From the NCBI GenBank assembly GCA_002989075.1, contig PSQN01000004.1, positions 744,001-808,000 on the forward strand: a stretch of DNA of 64,000 nt. Direction: 5' to 3'. Positions 1 through 11,391 of the stretch are shown piece by piece (the stretch's first letter is position 1; every line of letters starts with the position of its first letter). Position numbers and translations under genes: made by a program. Source of the stretch: Arthonia radiata. Its lineage: Eukaryota; Ascomycota; Arthoniomycetes; Arthoniales; Arthoniaceae. The notes beneath the pieces are model-generated. The model searched no databases. It was given only the letters and a program-made list of their open reading frames with translations, and was not told the origin of the DNA.

Positions 1-1
1 C

Positions 2-2576
2 GCCCTCACATACGGACTTTCTACGCTGGCGCTTGCAGAACCGATGTTTCGTGAGGAAGAGCAACACCCAAGTCCATGTTCGCAATGTGGACATGTGGAG
101 TCTAGCACCACCAGCGAAGCGACCGTCACTCCGCCCCGACCCAGACACAGGGTGGGCAACAATTATGCTCGCTACATCCGCCGGCTTTCAATAGGCAACG
201 GTCCACCGCAGTTCATCCGGGACTATACCGCAGATAAGGAGGCGGGCAAGATGCTCAACACACTTGTCGCGTTGGCAGTCGGACGTTGCAAGAATCTTGA
301 AGAGTTCAAGTGGGACATGGCAACTGGTCTTACCCGCGACGTTTGGTTAGCTCTGGGGTCGCTCCGTAGGCGGCCAGATCGCAAGAAGGGCGGTCTTCAT
401 AAAGTCTGGATCAGGTACGTCAGAGCGCAGCACAGCTTGAGAGGCTCTACCAGTGCAAGACGGCTGGAAGTTTTGCCAGCACGCCGGTCCCTGTAGTAGA
501 TGCTAACTGCGCGACGAACAGGTTGCATGACAGAAAGCTGTCCGCATATGAGCCCTTTCCACGTCCCGCATCCGCAATGCCTCCACCGCCGCCTCCTGGA
601 TCGTCGCCACCTCCTACTATCGGCAATCACAGTCCGCCTGGCGCTGCGCCCTACCCTCCATACCCAGGAGCTCCGCCTTCTCCCGAGATGCAGAGCCGCG
701 ATAGACCTATTAACATTAAGAACGTCTCACTTCCTAGCCGCACCTTTTCTCTGCTTCAACCACTGCAGAACCTCTGTGTCCTGGAGATAGATGCGCCGCA
801 GTATCTGTATGAGATGAGTGATCTCATTGGCAGATCTATTGATTCTCTTCGGGAGTTACGCGTTAGCCTTGCCGAATCCCTCTATAGTCGGCCTCGCGAC
901 TGGAAAGAAGTATGGGAAGGTAAGCGGAGATTCCTGACGCGCACATATCTGCCTCCACTTCCTTAGCACCCGGAGCACCGGCGTTGGCTATCAAGAGCCG
1001 TTCCTCGGCCCACCTTTGTTGGCGTATATATTGCTTGGAATACACGTGTTAACTTCTCCTGACAGGTGAAGATGCCCTAGACCCCTATGAGGTGTACAAA
1101 ACGCCTACTGTCTCTCGATCCCAAAAGCGAGCAGGCGGTTGTTTGGGCACTCTGGTCGGACGTTTCTTTAGCGTCAAAGAATATGATCGCGCTTTGGCCT
1201 TTACAAACGAGCCACACGCCAGCTCTGATATCAAGACAGTAGAAGAGCGCATGGCCAAGTTGAACGGTGAGCTGCAAACAGTGTCGATTTCAGCGCGTCC
1301 GAAACCAAGTACCGAAAACAAGCCTCCAACGGATTTTGACATTGCAAACAAGAAGCTTGCTCTTGACACATTGGAAGTGAGTAGAACGCCTACGGCCCCC
1401 ATATCCGGTCTCTTACCTTCTCTTCTTCCGATCAGATCGGCATTGCTGCTTCACTTGAAGAGCGCATGCGGAGAGGCTTCCATAAGTATGTTATGCTAAT
1501 CGTCTTTCTCACAGCTCAATTTCGTTCCACTATCAGTAAGCACAATGGCTGGCGTACTGGATTGGTCCAAACTCACGAACCTCACTATTCTGGCGTGTCC
1601 GTTCGCGGACAATCTATGGGCGTCACTACGCCGGTTGTACACTCCAAAAGGGCCCGCCGATGGGAGCTGTTTTGTACAACTACACTTCCCACTTTCGCTT
1701 CGAAAGATCAGAACCGATGCTGTGTCAACACTTTTCGTGAAATTGCTTGGCGAAACACTGAAGCCTAACTCGGTGGAGGCACTTTTCTTGAAGGAAGTTT
1801 CGACGAATCCCAAGAGACGTCCAAGCAAGATTGCCATCAAACAGCTGTTCAAAGGTGCTATCCGTCGTCACGGCAACAGCCTGCAGAAGTTGTCCCTTGA
1901 CTCTGCACCTCGCAAGCGCAACGGCTTACTCGATGGTAAGGATGATAATTCGGACTACCAGCAGTGGATGGCGAACCGTGATGTGCTCTCCTATATCACT
2001 TCTGGCGCAATGCCAAAGCTTCGAGAACTTTGCCTGAGCATCCAGTACAAGGATTGGCACTACTTCCTGCGACGCCTAATCCGCATCCCTGCGCTTCAGG
2101 TGCTCTACGTACCAGTATTGCACCACGAAGGAATGTTGCAGAACTGCAGAAAATCAGACGCAGAGGACCTGGCGTACCAAATTGCTGACGCTGTCACGTT
2201 TCGACCTGAGATCAGCCTGAGCTACTTTGCCAATCACAATCGGTGCTTCGAGATATACGAATGCAGTGGCAACGAGTCAGCCGACGCGCAAGCTGACGAC
2301 AGCCATCAAGGTGGTTGGGTAGAAGGTAACGCCTCGGATGATAGCGACGATGATGACGATGGGATCGAGGTAGACGAAGACAATGGTGACGATTCTAATG
2401 ATGATACGAGCACTGACGACAACGACGACGGTTCTGATGATGACCTCAATGCCGACGGTGACGCATGGAACGTAGATGGTGCGTACGACAAGGAGAAGAA
2501 CGTGTTCAATATCAAGGAGATATTGTTCCCGGACGAGAAGGCGGAGGTATTCAGGACGCGAAAGCTGGAACTATAA
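2..2576 (+). CDS. Leucine-rich (F-box/LRR-like) protein, 5' end outside the window
   Basis: I do not recognise a named gene. The model has exons 2-414, 534-919, 1066-1376 and 1515-2576; phases agree at all junctions and the first intron has a TGCTAAC branch point. The reading frame is open to the window edge, so the start (an ATG at 44 is possible) may lie upstream. The protein has a proline-rich segment in exon 2 (PPPPPPG), regularly spaced leucine segments such as LLQPLQNLCVLEID and LTNLTILACPF that look like degenerate leucine-rich repeats, and a strongly acidic Asp-rich tail encoded at about 2335-2470. Proteins of this design in filamentous fungi are usually F-box/LRR substrate adaptors, but no F-box is visible here. 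An alternative exon at 1436-1485 was considered and needs a 29-bp intron. Confidence 0.6.
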
Positions 2577-3392
2577 TGAGCCGCTTGCATATTCGACGGC
2601 AATGCACATACGCAGCAGAAGCATGGACATAGTCTTAGCAAGGTGTTGGTTGGTGGGGCGTTTGACGACTGTAGCGAATGATACCCATTTGAGTCGTTCT
2701 TTCGACGGTGATCGCATACATTGATCCCTGCACGTTTCTACTCGGAGTTGATACGCCCACCACCACCAATCACTAGAGCCACTACCGCACGTGATATTTG
2801 CATATAGAATCTGTCTGTGCACAAGGTGCAGCTTGAGAGTACGTCATTTTGCCCGCAAACAGAAGATAGTCGCCCCTTCCTCCAGAGGGATGGTGATCTT
2901 GTGAAACGCGGGTCGAGCGCGAGCCTGGCAGGGGCCCACCGAGAGGGTCCGTCTGAAGCGCCGCGTAGGAAAGGGTTGCCTTGTGGGAGGATTTACTTGA
3001 CCGTAAGAGCTGGGGGAAGAGGGATGTTTGCAGTACCAATGAAGTGGCGATCCTGGTAATCGGAGGTGGTAAGCTATCACTCCCGGTTTCTACTGTGCTC
3101 GTTTGTTAACGAAACCAATCAATGACCATCAGCAGAGCCTGCGCTAAGAACAAGTGTTGGTCTTGCATTTATAGAAAGACGTGAAACGCCAGCTTTTCAC
3201 TATCTATGCGAGCTTTGCGAGAGAGTTCCTAGGCTTGTGTATGCGCTCGACACATCTTTCGTGTCGTAACGGCAACAAGTCGTAACACATCTCCCATCGC
3301 GACTTCCATCGAGCACGTGACAGCGCGTCAGCAGCGCTTCGCCCAACTTCATCCGCAGACTTCGGCTCAGTACATGATATGATTTGAGCGCG
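2577..3392. promoter_or_regulatory. Intergenic region upstream of APC2 with two CACGTGA elements
   Basis: No gene is visible. Two CACGTG palindromes, each followed by A, occur at 2788-2793 and 3314-3319; the second is about 75 bp before the APC2 start codon. CACGTGA is the classical binding core of bHLH factors such as Cbf1. A regulatory role is inferred from position only. Confidence 0.35.
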
Positions 3393-5564
3393 ATGGCCAA
3401 AAGTGCTTTCGCCAGCGTATTTGCAGACCTCACTGCGGCTGCACACCATAAAGACGGCGCGGAGGCAGTTCGCCGATTATGGCTCAAGGTCCGGTGTCAA
3501 GATGCAATGGTCGTTCTCCTTGAGACCATTCGACATCTGCAAGGGTTGCGAGCACAAGCAAGGTCACAAGGCAATCTGCTCCATCCAAAAGATCTGCAAG
3601 CTTACCATGCGCGACTTGTGCCGCAGCAACAACTATCGAACACTCTTAGTCTGGTGATACACACGGCGAGCGCGCGAGCCATTAGCGTTGGCGAGCAGAA
3701 GCTTCATGCTATCAAGTTTCTACCAGTTGAGGCGAATGCGATTCAGAAGTACTTACTTGATCTATTTGACCAACTGGAAGACGCTGGATTGGGGGGCGAC
3801 ACCATCGATCAAGCATGGGCTACAGCGACAGACAAGCTGCTTGACCAGTACGTCGTCCACTTTGGAGCCAACAGCGGGGACGTACCGATTACAGATAACA
3901 TGGTCCGTTTCGTAGAGGGCACTCTGGCGCCATGGATCGCCTCCTTCAACAATCCACTACAGCAGCGACTGGAACTGCGTCTCAAGGCCACGACCTCCCG
4001 CCCTCGCATCGACCAAGCTACCATCGACCTCCTCAAAACCGCCGCAGTAACCCGCATTGGCCGTCTCAAAGCAGCCGAACTCTGCAACTCCCTCCTCGCA
4101 GACACCTCCGCACCCCTGGAGTCCACCCAATCCTTCCTGAAACACCACCTCACCCACCCCCCCGCCCGGCACGACCTCGCCTCCCTCTTCGAGCGCCGCC
4201 TCCACGCCCGCGTCCTGCATTCAGGCCTCTCCACAGTCGCCATACTTTCCACATACACGCGCCTCATCCTCACCTTCTCCCACCTCGACCCCTCCGGCAT
4301 CGTCCTCCGCCGCCTCGCCCTCCCCATCCAGGCTTTCCTGCGTACCCGCCCCGAAGCCGTCCGCATCATCCTCCTCAGCCTGCTCGAAGGCACCCGCGAC
4401 GCCTCGGGCCAGCTGCGACAAAACGACAACGGTTTCTGCGCGGATATCGCCGCGTGTATGGAAGATGAGAAGCGCGCGCCCTTCCGCAGCTACTTCGAAG
4501 GCATGGACCTTGACGACCCGGCGTGGATGCCCGAGCCCGTGGACGCGTTGACAGGCCACCAGGGCGCGCGGACCCTGGACGCGATCGCACATCTCGTGGG
4601 GATATCGCCGCGCGAGGCGTTCCTAGCGGAGCTGCAGACGGTGCTTGCGGCGCGGCTGCTGAGGCGCGCGACAACAGGGCACGTGAACTTCGAAGGCGAA
4701 ATGGCTTTGCTAAACCTGTTCAAGGAGCGGTTTGAAGAGCTGGGGATACAGGCGTGCGAGATCATGGTGGGGGATGTGTTGGCGAGTCGGGGGGTTAACG
4801 CCGATATAAGAGGTGTGTTGGGGGCGTATGGGATGCCTGAGGGGGGAAGGGGGTTCGACACGCTGGTGTTGAGTAAGTTTTATTGGCCGGCGCTGGAGAG
4901 TAGAGCGTTTGAGACGCCGGGCCCGGTGAGGAGGAGGCGGGAGGCGTATGATCGTGCGTTTAGGCAGGTTAAGGGACGGCGGAAGCTGGAGTATTTGGAT
5001 GAGCTGGGGCGGGCGGATGTGAGGTTGGAGTTTGAGGATCGGGTTGTGGAGGTTGGGTGTGGGACGTGGCAGGCTGCTGTGGTGTATGCGATTGGGGAGC
5101 AGGATGATAAAGGGTGGACGGTGAGAGAGTTGGGCGAGAAGTGCAGCATGGACGAGGAGCTTGTGGCGAGCGCGTTGGCGTTCTGGAGGGCGCAGAGGGT
5201 GCTTGTGATGGGGGTGGACGAGCTAACGCTAGAGGAGACGTGGAGGGTCCTACCGCGCCTACCTGAAGGGGCCCAGCAAGTTGATCAAGCACCAGAACCA
5301 CAACAGCATCATCAAGCAGCACCGCCGATCAAGACGCCGGAAGCACTGTTGGAGGAGAACAAAGAGCTGTATCAGCGGTGTGTTGAGGGGATGCTGACGA
5401 ATCAGGGTGCGATGGCTGCGGGTAGGATACACGGCATGATGCGGATGGTGCTAGCGGGAGGCTTTCCGTTCGATGAGAGTCTGCTTGTGAAGGGCATCCT
5501 GGAGGATTTGGAGAGGAAGGGCACCATTGAAAGGGAGGGTGGGGTCTGGAAGGCGAAGAGGTAG
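3393..5564 (+). CDS. APC2: Anaphase-promoting complex subunit 2 (cullin subunit)
   Basis: Intronless, 723 aa from the ATG at 3393; the frame is open slightly further upstream but only to a TTG. Apc2 is the cullin-like scaffold of the APC/C ubiquitin ligase and, with the RING subunit Apc11, forms its catalytic core in the nucleus. The cullin homology region is seen from about residue 420: NLFKERFEELGIQACEIMVGD, then LVLSKFYWPALESRAF, which matches the Apc2 'S.FWP.L....F..P..V' signature, and RRKLEYLDELGRADVRLEFED, corresponding to the LG.V.LELE.ED core. The last 65 residues (from ELYQRCVEGML) fit the winged-helix APC2 C-terminal domain that recruits Apc11. Length is close to yeast and fission-yeast Apc2. 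The codons of the middle part (about 4000-4400) are markedly C-rich compared with the end, which is G-rich. Confidence 0.85.
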   Translation: MAKSAFASVFADLTAAAHHKDGAEAVRRLWLKVRCQDAMVVLLETIRHLQGLRAQARSQGNLLHPKDLQAYHARLVPQQQLSNTLSLVIHTASARAISVGEQKLHAIKFLPVEANAIQKYLLDLFDQLEDAGLGGDTIDQAWATATDKLLDQYVVHFGANSGDVPITDNMVRFVEGTLAPWIASFNNPLQQRLELRLKATTSRPRIDQATIDLLKTAAVTRIGRLKAAELCNSLLADTSAPLESTQSFLKHHLTHPPARHDLASLFERRLHARVLHSGLSTVAILSTYTRLILTFSHLDPSGIVLRRLALPIQAFLRTRPEAVRIILLSLLEGTRDASGQLRQNDNGFCADIAACMEDEKRAPFRSYFEGMDLDDPAWMPEPVDALTGHQGARTLDAIAHLVGISPREAFLAELQTVLAARLLRRATTGHVNFEGEMALLNLFKERFEELGIQACEIMVGDVLASRGVNADIRGVLGAYGMPEGGRGFDTLVLSKFYWPALESRAFETPGPVRRRREAYDRAFRQVKGRRKLEYLDELGRADVRLEFEDRVVEVGCGTWQAAVVYAIGEQDDKGWTVRELGEKCSMDEELVASALAFWRAQRVLVMGVDELTLEETWRVLPRLPEGAQQVDQAPEPQQHHQAAPPIKTPEALLEENKELYQRCVEGMLTNQGAMAAGRIHGMMRMVLAGGFPFDESLLVKGILEDLERKGTIEREGGVWKAKR

Positions 5565-6393
5565 CGTGGCTACAGGTAATGAGATATGCGTTATGCGATA
5601 TGACTAGATGGCTTGATAGATTAGGAAAGGGACGCATACGTACAGCAGCCCGCACATGAAAGCAGCCGCAGTATTAGCCATTCATTCAAGACGCCGGAGA
5701 CTCGCAATTAGTGTTGACATCAGTGTCATAGTCTTCACGTGACTGTAAACTCGTTTCCTTGTGTGACAGCCCGCCGTCAACGAAGTCAGCTATCACAAAA
5801 GCAGCGGAGCGGAGACTGGATGGGCATGAGATGGGTTAGTAGACAGGGCCATCTTGCCAGATCGCAAAACAAACTCAAGAGATCGCGGACATAAGAAGAC
5901 CTTTGGCAGTAGGAAGGATTGAAACAAGGGCGACCGATGGGAAATATGAGACATGCTTCTGTGCTTGTCGCGCAAGGCGACGGTTTTCTTGATGAAGGGA
6001 TCGACAGCACTAACATCAGGCAGCCATCATGGCGAACGGCCTCTGCATCTCCCAGAACGCCCAAGCTTGCCAGAGGTTATGCGAGCCGACAAGGAACATA
6101 CGGATATCTAAACTTTTGGACGACTTGTGTAAGCTCACAAGGAAGACGTGAACACCTGACATATAGGACGAGATGGCGAGATACTTTTTAGGAATTTGAT
6201 GTCGTCTGGGTATAATGTATTCTCCTATTCCATTGAGTCTCTGTTGATTGAATTGGTCGTTCACCCTCATCCAACTCGGTCATCTATCCCGCCTTTCGCC
6301 GCTGTCTTCTCGCCAAGATCAGCACCAGGGTTCAAAGGGTCAGCTATTGCCTTTGGTTTCGCGTTAGGTCAGCTTTTTGCAAACGATATTGCC
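5565..6393. other. Convergent intergenic region, APC2 / SEC14
   Basis: Holds the 3' ends of the two flanking genes. A CACGTGAC element is present at 5736-5743. No coding signal beyond short unsupported frames was seen. Confidence 0.5.
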
Positions 6394-7786
6394 TCACTTG
6401 CTCACCCCTTCAGCCGGCTGCGAGGACGCCTCCTTCTCCTTTTCCATCTCCTTAGCAGCCTCTGCGCTACTGGCGGCGCCGGTGTTCGTCTGCACGTTGC
6501 CTTCCGCGACCTGCTTGTTCTGTAATGCGTCCTCGGCCTGCTTGTTGGTGATCTGGTCCTGCTTCACGCCTGCCTTCTTCGCCCACGCCGGTGTTCGCGT
6601 CCACTGCGGGTCTTGCCATGGTCCTGCGTCCGAAAACATGCAACCTTCAGCACACTCGCAGTGCCCGCCGAAACTCTTCGGCAGGTTCTCCGCGGGCACT
6701 TGCGCCAACAACTCCTTCTCGTAGCCACCCCCTAGGATGTGGATCTTGTTTACCGTGACTGGGTCGAGGAATCTCTTGACGACGCTGAACACAGTTGAGA
6801 AGCCCCATGGCGCGTTGATGATGTACAGCTTCCCGAGCCGCTCGGGGTAGTAGTTTTGGGAAATGCCAGAGGCCTGCTGCAGGTAGCCGTAGACAGACGG
6901 TGCCTTTCCCAGGCCGACGCCCTTCATGTCAAAGATGGTGCAGGATGTCTCGATCAAGTTGCCGGTCATCCTGCTGCAAGCCGGCATCCGAGGGTCTGCG
7001 ACCTTCTCATATTCCACGACGAGGTTGGAAAGCATACGGTCTGCGGTTGTGATTTTGTAAATGGCGTTCAGGTCGATCTTGCCCATCTGTTCGATGTAAA
7101 CGGGCCGACCATCCTGGATAATGTCAGAAGGCGGTACAGCTTGATGAGAGAGCCTGCCTAGCTTGTACCTTGTCGGTCTTGTGGTAGTACTGCGGGTAGT
7201 ATTTGAAGACCTCCGGACGCTCTTTGTAGTCAAAGTTGAGGACGAGGTCGTCTACGCCGCCTTGGAACTCTTTCCGCCATTTTTCGCAATCGACGAACCT
7301 GTTGAGAAGTGAAGCGTAAGCACATGTGAATGCAAGCTGAGACCGTTCGCAGTTCCGCAAGGAATAGTGAAATCGTGCGGGCCGTCGAATGTGCTAACCA
7401 CATACATCTGCTTGGAAAGGTTGACGTCGAACTTGCGCGCACGGAGGAAACGTAGCTATAGTGCGAGATAGTGTCAGCCTCGTCCACACTAGTGAGTGCA
7501 CACTTAGGAGCGTCGTGGGCAGCATTTCTCAAGTCCCAGGCCTCGTCTGGTGTTTCGAGTCCTACAGCTCTACGTGGGTCCTGAACTTCGTGCGTACCAT
7601 GGTCAGTGCATCTAGACGATCTTTATAACCCGCTTGCTCCAGCATCATGCGTAATTGGGAGACCTTTGCATCTTGCTCTTCCGTTGTATGCCCTGGATGG
7701 CCGGACGCTGGCGTCGCGCTGGTGGTGGGGTAGTCATAGTTGTCGTATTTCTCGTCCAATGGAAGTGGACGCTGTGGCACCGACAT
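6394..7786 (-). CDS. SEC14: Sec14 phosphatidylinositol/phosphatidylcholine transfer protein
   Basis: Four exons, 7786-7598, 7455-7406, 7298-7169 and 7113-6394, giving 362 aa with all phases consistent. Sec14 exchanges PI and PC between membranes and stimulates PI4P production for Golgi secretion. The N-terminal CRAL-TRIO-N helices read [14 protein letters not shown] across intron 1 and [13 protein letters not shown] across intron 2, both diagnostic. The lipid-binding CRAL-TRIO domain follows from [14 protein letters not shown] (start of exon 4) through [21 protein letters not shown] and [14 protein letters not shown]. The C-terminal ~55 residues after the fold are Ala/Gln/Glu-rich and low complexity. 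The donor of intron 2 is GTATGT, chosen because it restores MFVDCEKW. The paralogue family is large, but the match is to the canonical Sec14 subgroup. Confidence 0.9.
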
Positions 7787-8122
7787 CTTTGCTGGATCTA
7801 GACTGCTTGGCGGAGCTTTGCCTCAGCAGTTATCAAGCAGATGAAGGGAAACGGTTTAGGTGTCCTCTGGGCATAAAATGTAGTTTTTTGTTTTGGGAAC
7901 AACTCCTCGGACTCTGGAATGGGCGGGGCTGAAGGGGGCTAAGACGGCAGGGTTGGTAGGAACATGGCCGGATCAGTTGATTTGAAACATCAGTTGATGG
8001 TGCGTGTGCTTGGGAATAGATAACGGATGTTAGGGCTGGCAACCTTCACAAAGATGCCTGGTCTTTTGCTAGGACAGGCCCCCTCTGATTGTATATACAA
8101 GGCATTTTACGCCTCCACGCTC
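7787..8122. other. Intergenic region upstream of SEC14, downstream of the J-protein gene
   Basis: 336 bp without a supported gene; it contains the presumptive SEC14 promoter. No motif was recognised. Confidence 0.4.
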
Positions 8123-9166
8123 TTACCGCTCATACTCCTCAGGCGGCCGTTTCCAAAATGGCACCTCATCCTTGTCCTTTGTAATGTTGCTGCCGCAAAA
8201 GTCATCGTTGAGTCGAGTCATCCTGCCGTCCGGCTCACCCTCTGAGTAGCCCTCCTTTTGACGAACCCAACTTTTTATCCGGTCTTCCTTGGTCTGTAAC
8301 TTTGAACTCTCCTTTGCATCGTTCCTAGCATCCAACAGATCTCTACCCACCCTCTCGTTGAAGGCGTCCATCCGTTGGCGCCGATTTTCTGCCAAATGAT
8401 TCGCCCTAGTTGCTTGTCCAATGCCACCCAAAGCAGCCAAGATGGCCACCACGCTCAGAAACACATAGTTGTTCGCAAATACCGTACCGGCCGGCTTTGC
8501 GCTCGAGAAGAACGCATAGTTCCATGAGTTTCGACGTGCGTAGCCCTCAGGATCTCGTTGTCGCTCGTACCATCGCTCCCAGTCTTCCCATGTGGCATTG
8601 AACATAGCGTCTCCATCTGTTGACCATTCACCCCATTTCGTGGTATACTCAGTCTGCCAGCGCCGATATGTCGAGTATCTGTGGTTCTTCCATTTTTCTT
8701 TATTCCCGTCCGAGTCTTCATAGAATCTAGCCCATCCTGCACCATAGCGGTCGTATGCGGTCCTCTTGTCTGGGTCTGATAGGATGTGATTTGCAGCAAT
8801 GATCAAACGATAGCGTTCTAAATTCTTCTTTGCGTCTCCAGAGCTATCGCTTATATTGAAGCGGTCTGGATGATATATTTTGACGAGCTCATAGAATCTT
8901 CGCTTCGAATAGTCCTCGCCCGGCTTCTGATTGAAGATCTGATATGGAGTAGGTACTATTCTCGGATCGCTCAGGTCTGGCCAGTGTAATGCAGAGCTGC
9001 TCTCATCTGCGACAGTTGCATAGCGACGATGGGTCTGCTTCCGAGGTCGAGCTCTTTTATGTCGTGTGCCTGCAAATGGGGTTGGGGTTTGCGAAGTGAT
9101 CAGACAATTCCAGCAGACGTAGGTACTGGGGTGACTTGAGAAGAGCGCGGCTTTCTTGATAGACAT
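8123..9166 (-). CDS. J-domain (DnaJ) protein, probably mitochondrial membrane
   Basis: Intronless, 347 aa. J-proteins stimulate Hsp70 ATPase through an HPD tripeptide. The J domain spans roughly residues 75-145: TPYQIFNQKPGEDYSKRRF, then YHPDRF containing the intact HPD, and ending with ILSDPDKRTAYDRYG. The first ~55 residues are rich in Arg, Lys, Ser and Thr with almost no acidic residues (for example RHKRARPRKQTHRRYAT), which resembles a mitochondrial targeting sequence. One hydrophobic segment (YVFLSVVAILAALGGIG, about residues 229-245) is a probable membrane span. No Gly/Phe region or zinc fingers are present, so this is a class C J-protein. Mitochondrial location is inferred from the N-terminus. 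Confidence 0.8.
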   Translation of the reverse strand: MSIKKAALFSSHPSTYVCWNCLITSQTPTPFAGTRHKRARPRKQTHRRYATVADESSSALHWPDLSDPRIVPTPYQIFNQKPGEDYSKRRFYELVKIYHPDRFNISDSSGDAKKNLERYRLIIAANHILSDPDKRTAYDRYGAGWARFYEDSDGNKEKWKNHRYSTYRRWQTEYTTKWGEWSTDGDAMFNATWEDWERWYERQRDPEGYARRNSWNYAFFSSAKPAGTVFANNYVFLSVVAILAALGGIGQATRANHLAENRRQRMDAFNERVGRDLLDARNDAKESSKLQTKEDRIKSWVRQKEGYSEGEPDGRMTRLNDDFCGSNITKDKDEVPFWKRPPEEYER

Positions 9167-9573
9167 GACAGTCGTCCATCACTGTACAAACCTCAACTGT
9201 GCATCAAGAGGACGTGAGAGGTAGAGATCGTGCTACTGACGTCGACAAGCTCGGACGCTAATATGCTAGCGTTGATCATATCTCCAGCGCACGGACCTCA
9301 TGATGTGACGCTCCTTAATTCGGGAAATCCAAAACTGGCTCTGCACCTTCAGTCGCGTCACATCCCGCTCACGCTTCCATTTCAGCCGCTTAGACAGGGG
9401 CTGGTTGGCTAAGACTCGTTCAGAACACAATGCACAACGAAGTGTGACACCACAGCGCTTTCCTCTACTAGACAAGTCCACCGCGCGACCTTCCTACAGC
9501 CTTGCGACGACAACACCCCTCACGCCAGCCACCGCTTCAGAGACACCACCCAAGATATTGACCCGCCGAGGCA
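9167..9573. promoter_or_regulatory. Divergent promoter between the J-protein gene and an orphan gene
   Basis: 407 bp between two start codons on opposite strands. No further gene or motif was recognised. Confidence 0.4.
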
Positions 9574-11391
9574 ATGACGGCCCCGCGCCGTTCAGATTCT
9601 GATCTGTCCAAGGTCAACCTCCAATACGACAGCTCCTCTGGTCAGGTGTACAGTGAAGCCGTTGTCGCAGCGAGGGCAGGCAAGAGCCGGAGGGACTCAT
9701 ATACCGGCTCACTCTCCCTTCCACGCCTTGGCAAAGTTCGTGAGCGTCTGTCTTTCACAGGAGCACCACCGTCTCTGGAGACACTCGCCATCAATTCTGT
9801 ATTCGACAACATCGAGAGTGTCACCGCCGAAGCGCTGTTAAATGTACCCTGGACACTGAAGAAGCGGCTGTGGGATGCGTCGAAGAGGTTATTGTGAGCG
9901 CGCACTAAGGCGCATCTAAATCTTCAAGTGGCTAATCCACAGAGCAGAAACGCAGATCAACGTTTTCACCTCTGGCGACTACTCGTTCAAAATGGGTATG
10001 TTTTAAAGTGCCCACACATTCTGTTCTGCTGCCCAAGAACCGCCGCCTGGCAACCAAAGCGCCGGCACTGCTCCGAGTCGCTTTGTTCGAAACCTGAACG
10101 AGCTTTGGAATAGGCTGTGCTGACATTAATCTTCTAGGCATCGTGACTCGCGTCTCGCATACCGGCGACTCTCCAAGGAGAGCCTGCGTGATGAGCCCCT
10201 CATGCCATTACCTCACTATCTTCCAGCTATCAACAGCCCGAATTGCGCTTGGATCACGGCGCTCACAATATCGAAGCTCAATATCCCCCGAGCTCACTTG
10301 TACCAGCTTGCACAGATGCCAAACCTGGTTGCACTGGATATTTGTGCGGTGCCCGACCACGACCTCGGAGCAGATGTGAGTTGTTGCTTGCAAAGGTTCT
10401 GGGTAAATTTAAAACGAGACTAACGGAAGAGTACAGGATCAACCACTTATAGACGATCATGTAATGAAACACTTTGCTGTACATGCAGATTGCGCTGGGG
10501 CTTTCCAATCTTTGCGCGTTTTGATACTACGCGAGTTTCGCACCGTTACACGAGAATGCCTACAGCACCTCAACAGCTTTCTGCGACTGAGCCTTTTCGG
10601 CGTACAGAACTGTGGAATCGGGCGCACCTCAAGCGCTCTGAATGCGTGAGTCTCCAAGGATCCCGCAAGAGATACGGTACTGACGGCGTTGAAACAGTGA
10701 CGAGAAGCAAGCTCAACAGCACGGCTGGACCACAGAAGACGAGCGCGGCTTACTGCGTCAGCTGCGCTATGAAATTGACATGAAACGGACTTGGGACGGC
10801 ATGCTACGAGCATGTGTCGAAGCGACAGCAGCTTTCGAGCAGCCACAGTCTAGCAACGGCAGCGGACAGCGAGGCACACTCTGGCAGAACTTCTCACGCA
10901 GATCGAGCGGCGTGCCCCGAAATCGCACAGTTCCCCTCGCCTTTGGAGCAGACCTCGACCGATCGAGAAGTCTCATTGACGACTTTCCCTTTACTGGCGT
11001 CCAGAACACAATGCAGCCGCAAAACAATGGCGAACCAACACAGGAACAGAACGTGCAACCGTGCGCTGACCCTCCACTCCTGAACTTCAAGATGGGACCG
11101 ACATGTTCTGGTCTCATCTTCCCTACGCCGACGATCTTCTTCAGGTGCATTCACGGCCACATTCAGGCAGACGATCAAGCCACTACGGGTAACAAGCTCA
11201 TTGTCGACGGTGCCGACATGCAGCGGTCGGAGTCCAAAAACCGACGACCATCAGGCCCGTACGACGCGCCACCAACCAAGAAGCCAAAGCTTAAGGCTGG
11301 TCGCAAGATTCAAGTCAACTCATTTCTGGAAATGGAGGGTGTCGGCCGCAGCTTGAGCTGTGTTGAGCTGAAGGCCAACCAAGTCGGCTAG
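9574..11391 (+). CDS. Hypothetical protein, leucine-rich, five exons
   Basis: Not recognised. Exons 9574-9893, 9945-9995, 10138-10375, 10437-10645 and 10698-11391 give 503 aa; the acceptor after AGAG at 9945 was preferred because it keeps frame into exon 3 (LLVQNGHRDSRLAYRRLS). The middle part has spaced leucine segments (ITALTISKLNIPRAHLYQLAQMPNLVALDI; SLRVLILREF) like a degenerate LRR, reminiscent of the gene at the left edge. The N-terminus is basic and Ser-rich (PRRSDSD, RRDSYTGS). The C-terminus carries a nuclear-localisation-like cluster, PPTKKPKLKAGRKIQ. A nuclear protein with a leucine-rich interaction surface is a reasonable inference; enzymatic motifs are absent. Confidence 0.6.

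Noticed and set aside
1436-1485. Extra exon (IGIAASLEERMRRGFHK) in the left-edge gene
   Set aside because: It reads well, but joining it to the next exon would need a 29-bp intron or a frame that meets a stop; skipping it keeps phase.
3932-4468. Long proline/histidine-rich frame over APC2
   Set aside because: A shadow frame of C-rich APC2 codons; composition is explained by the gene itself.
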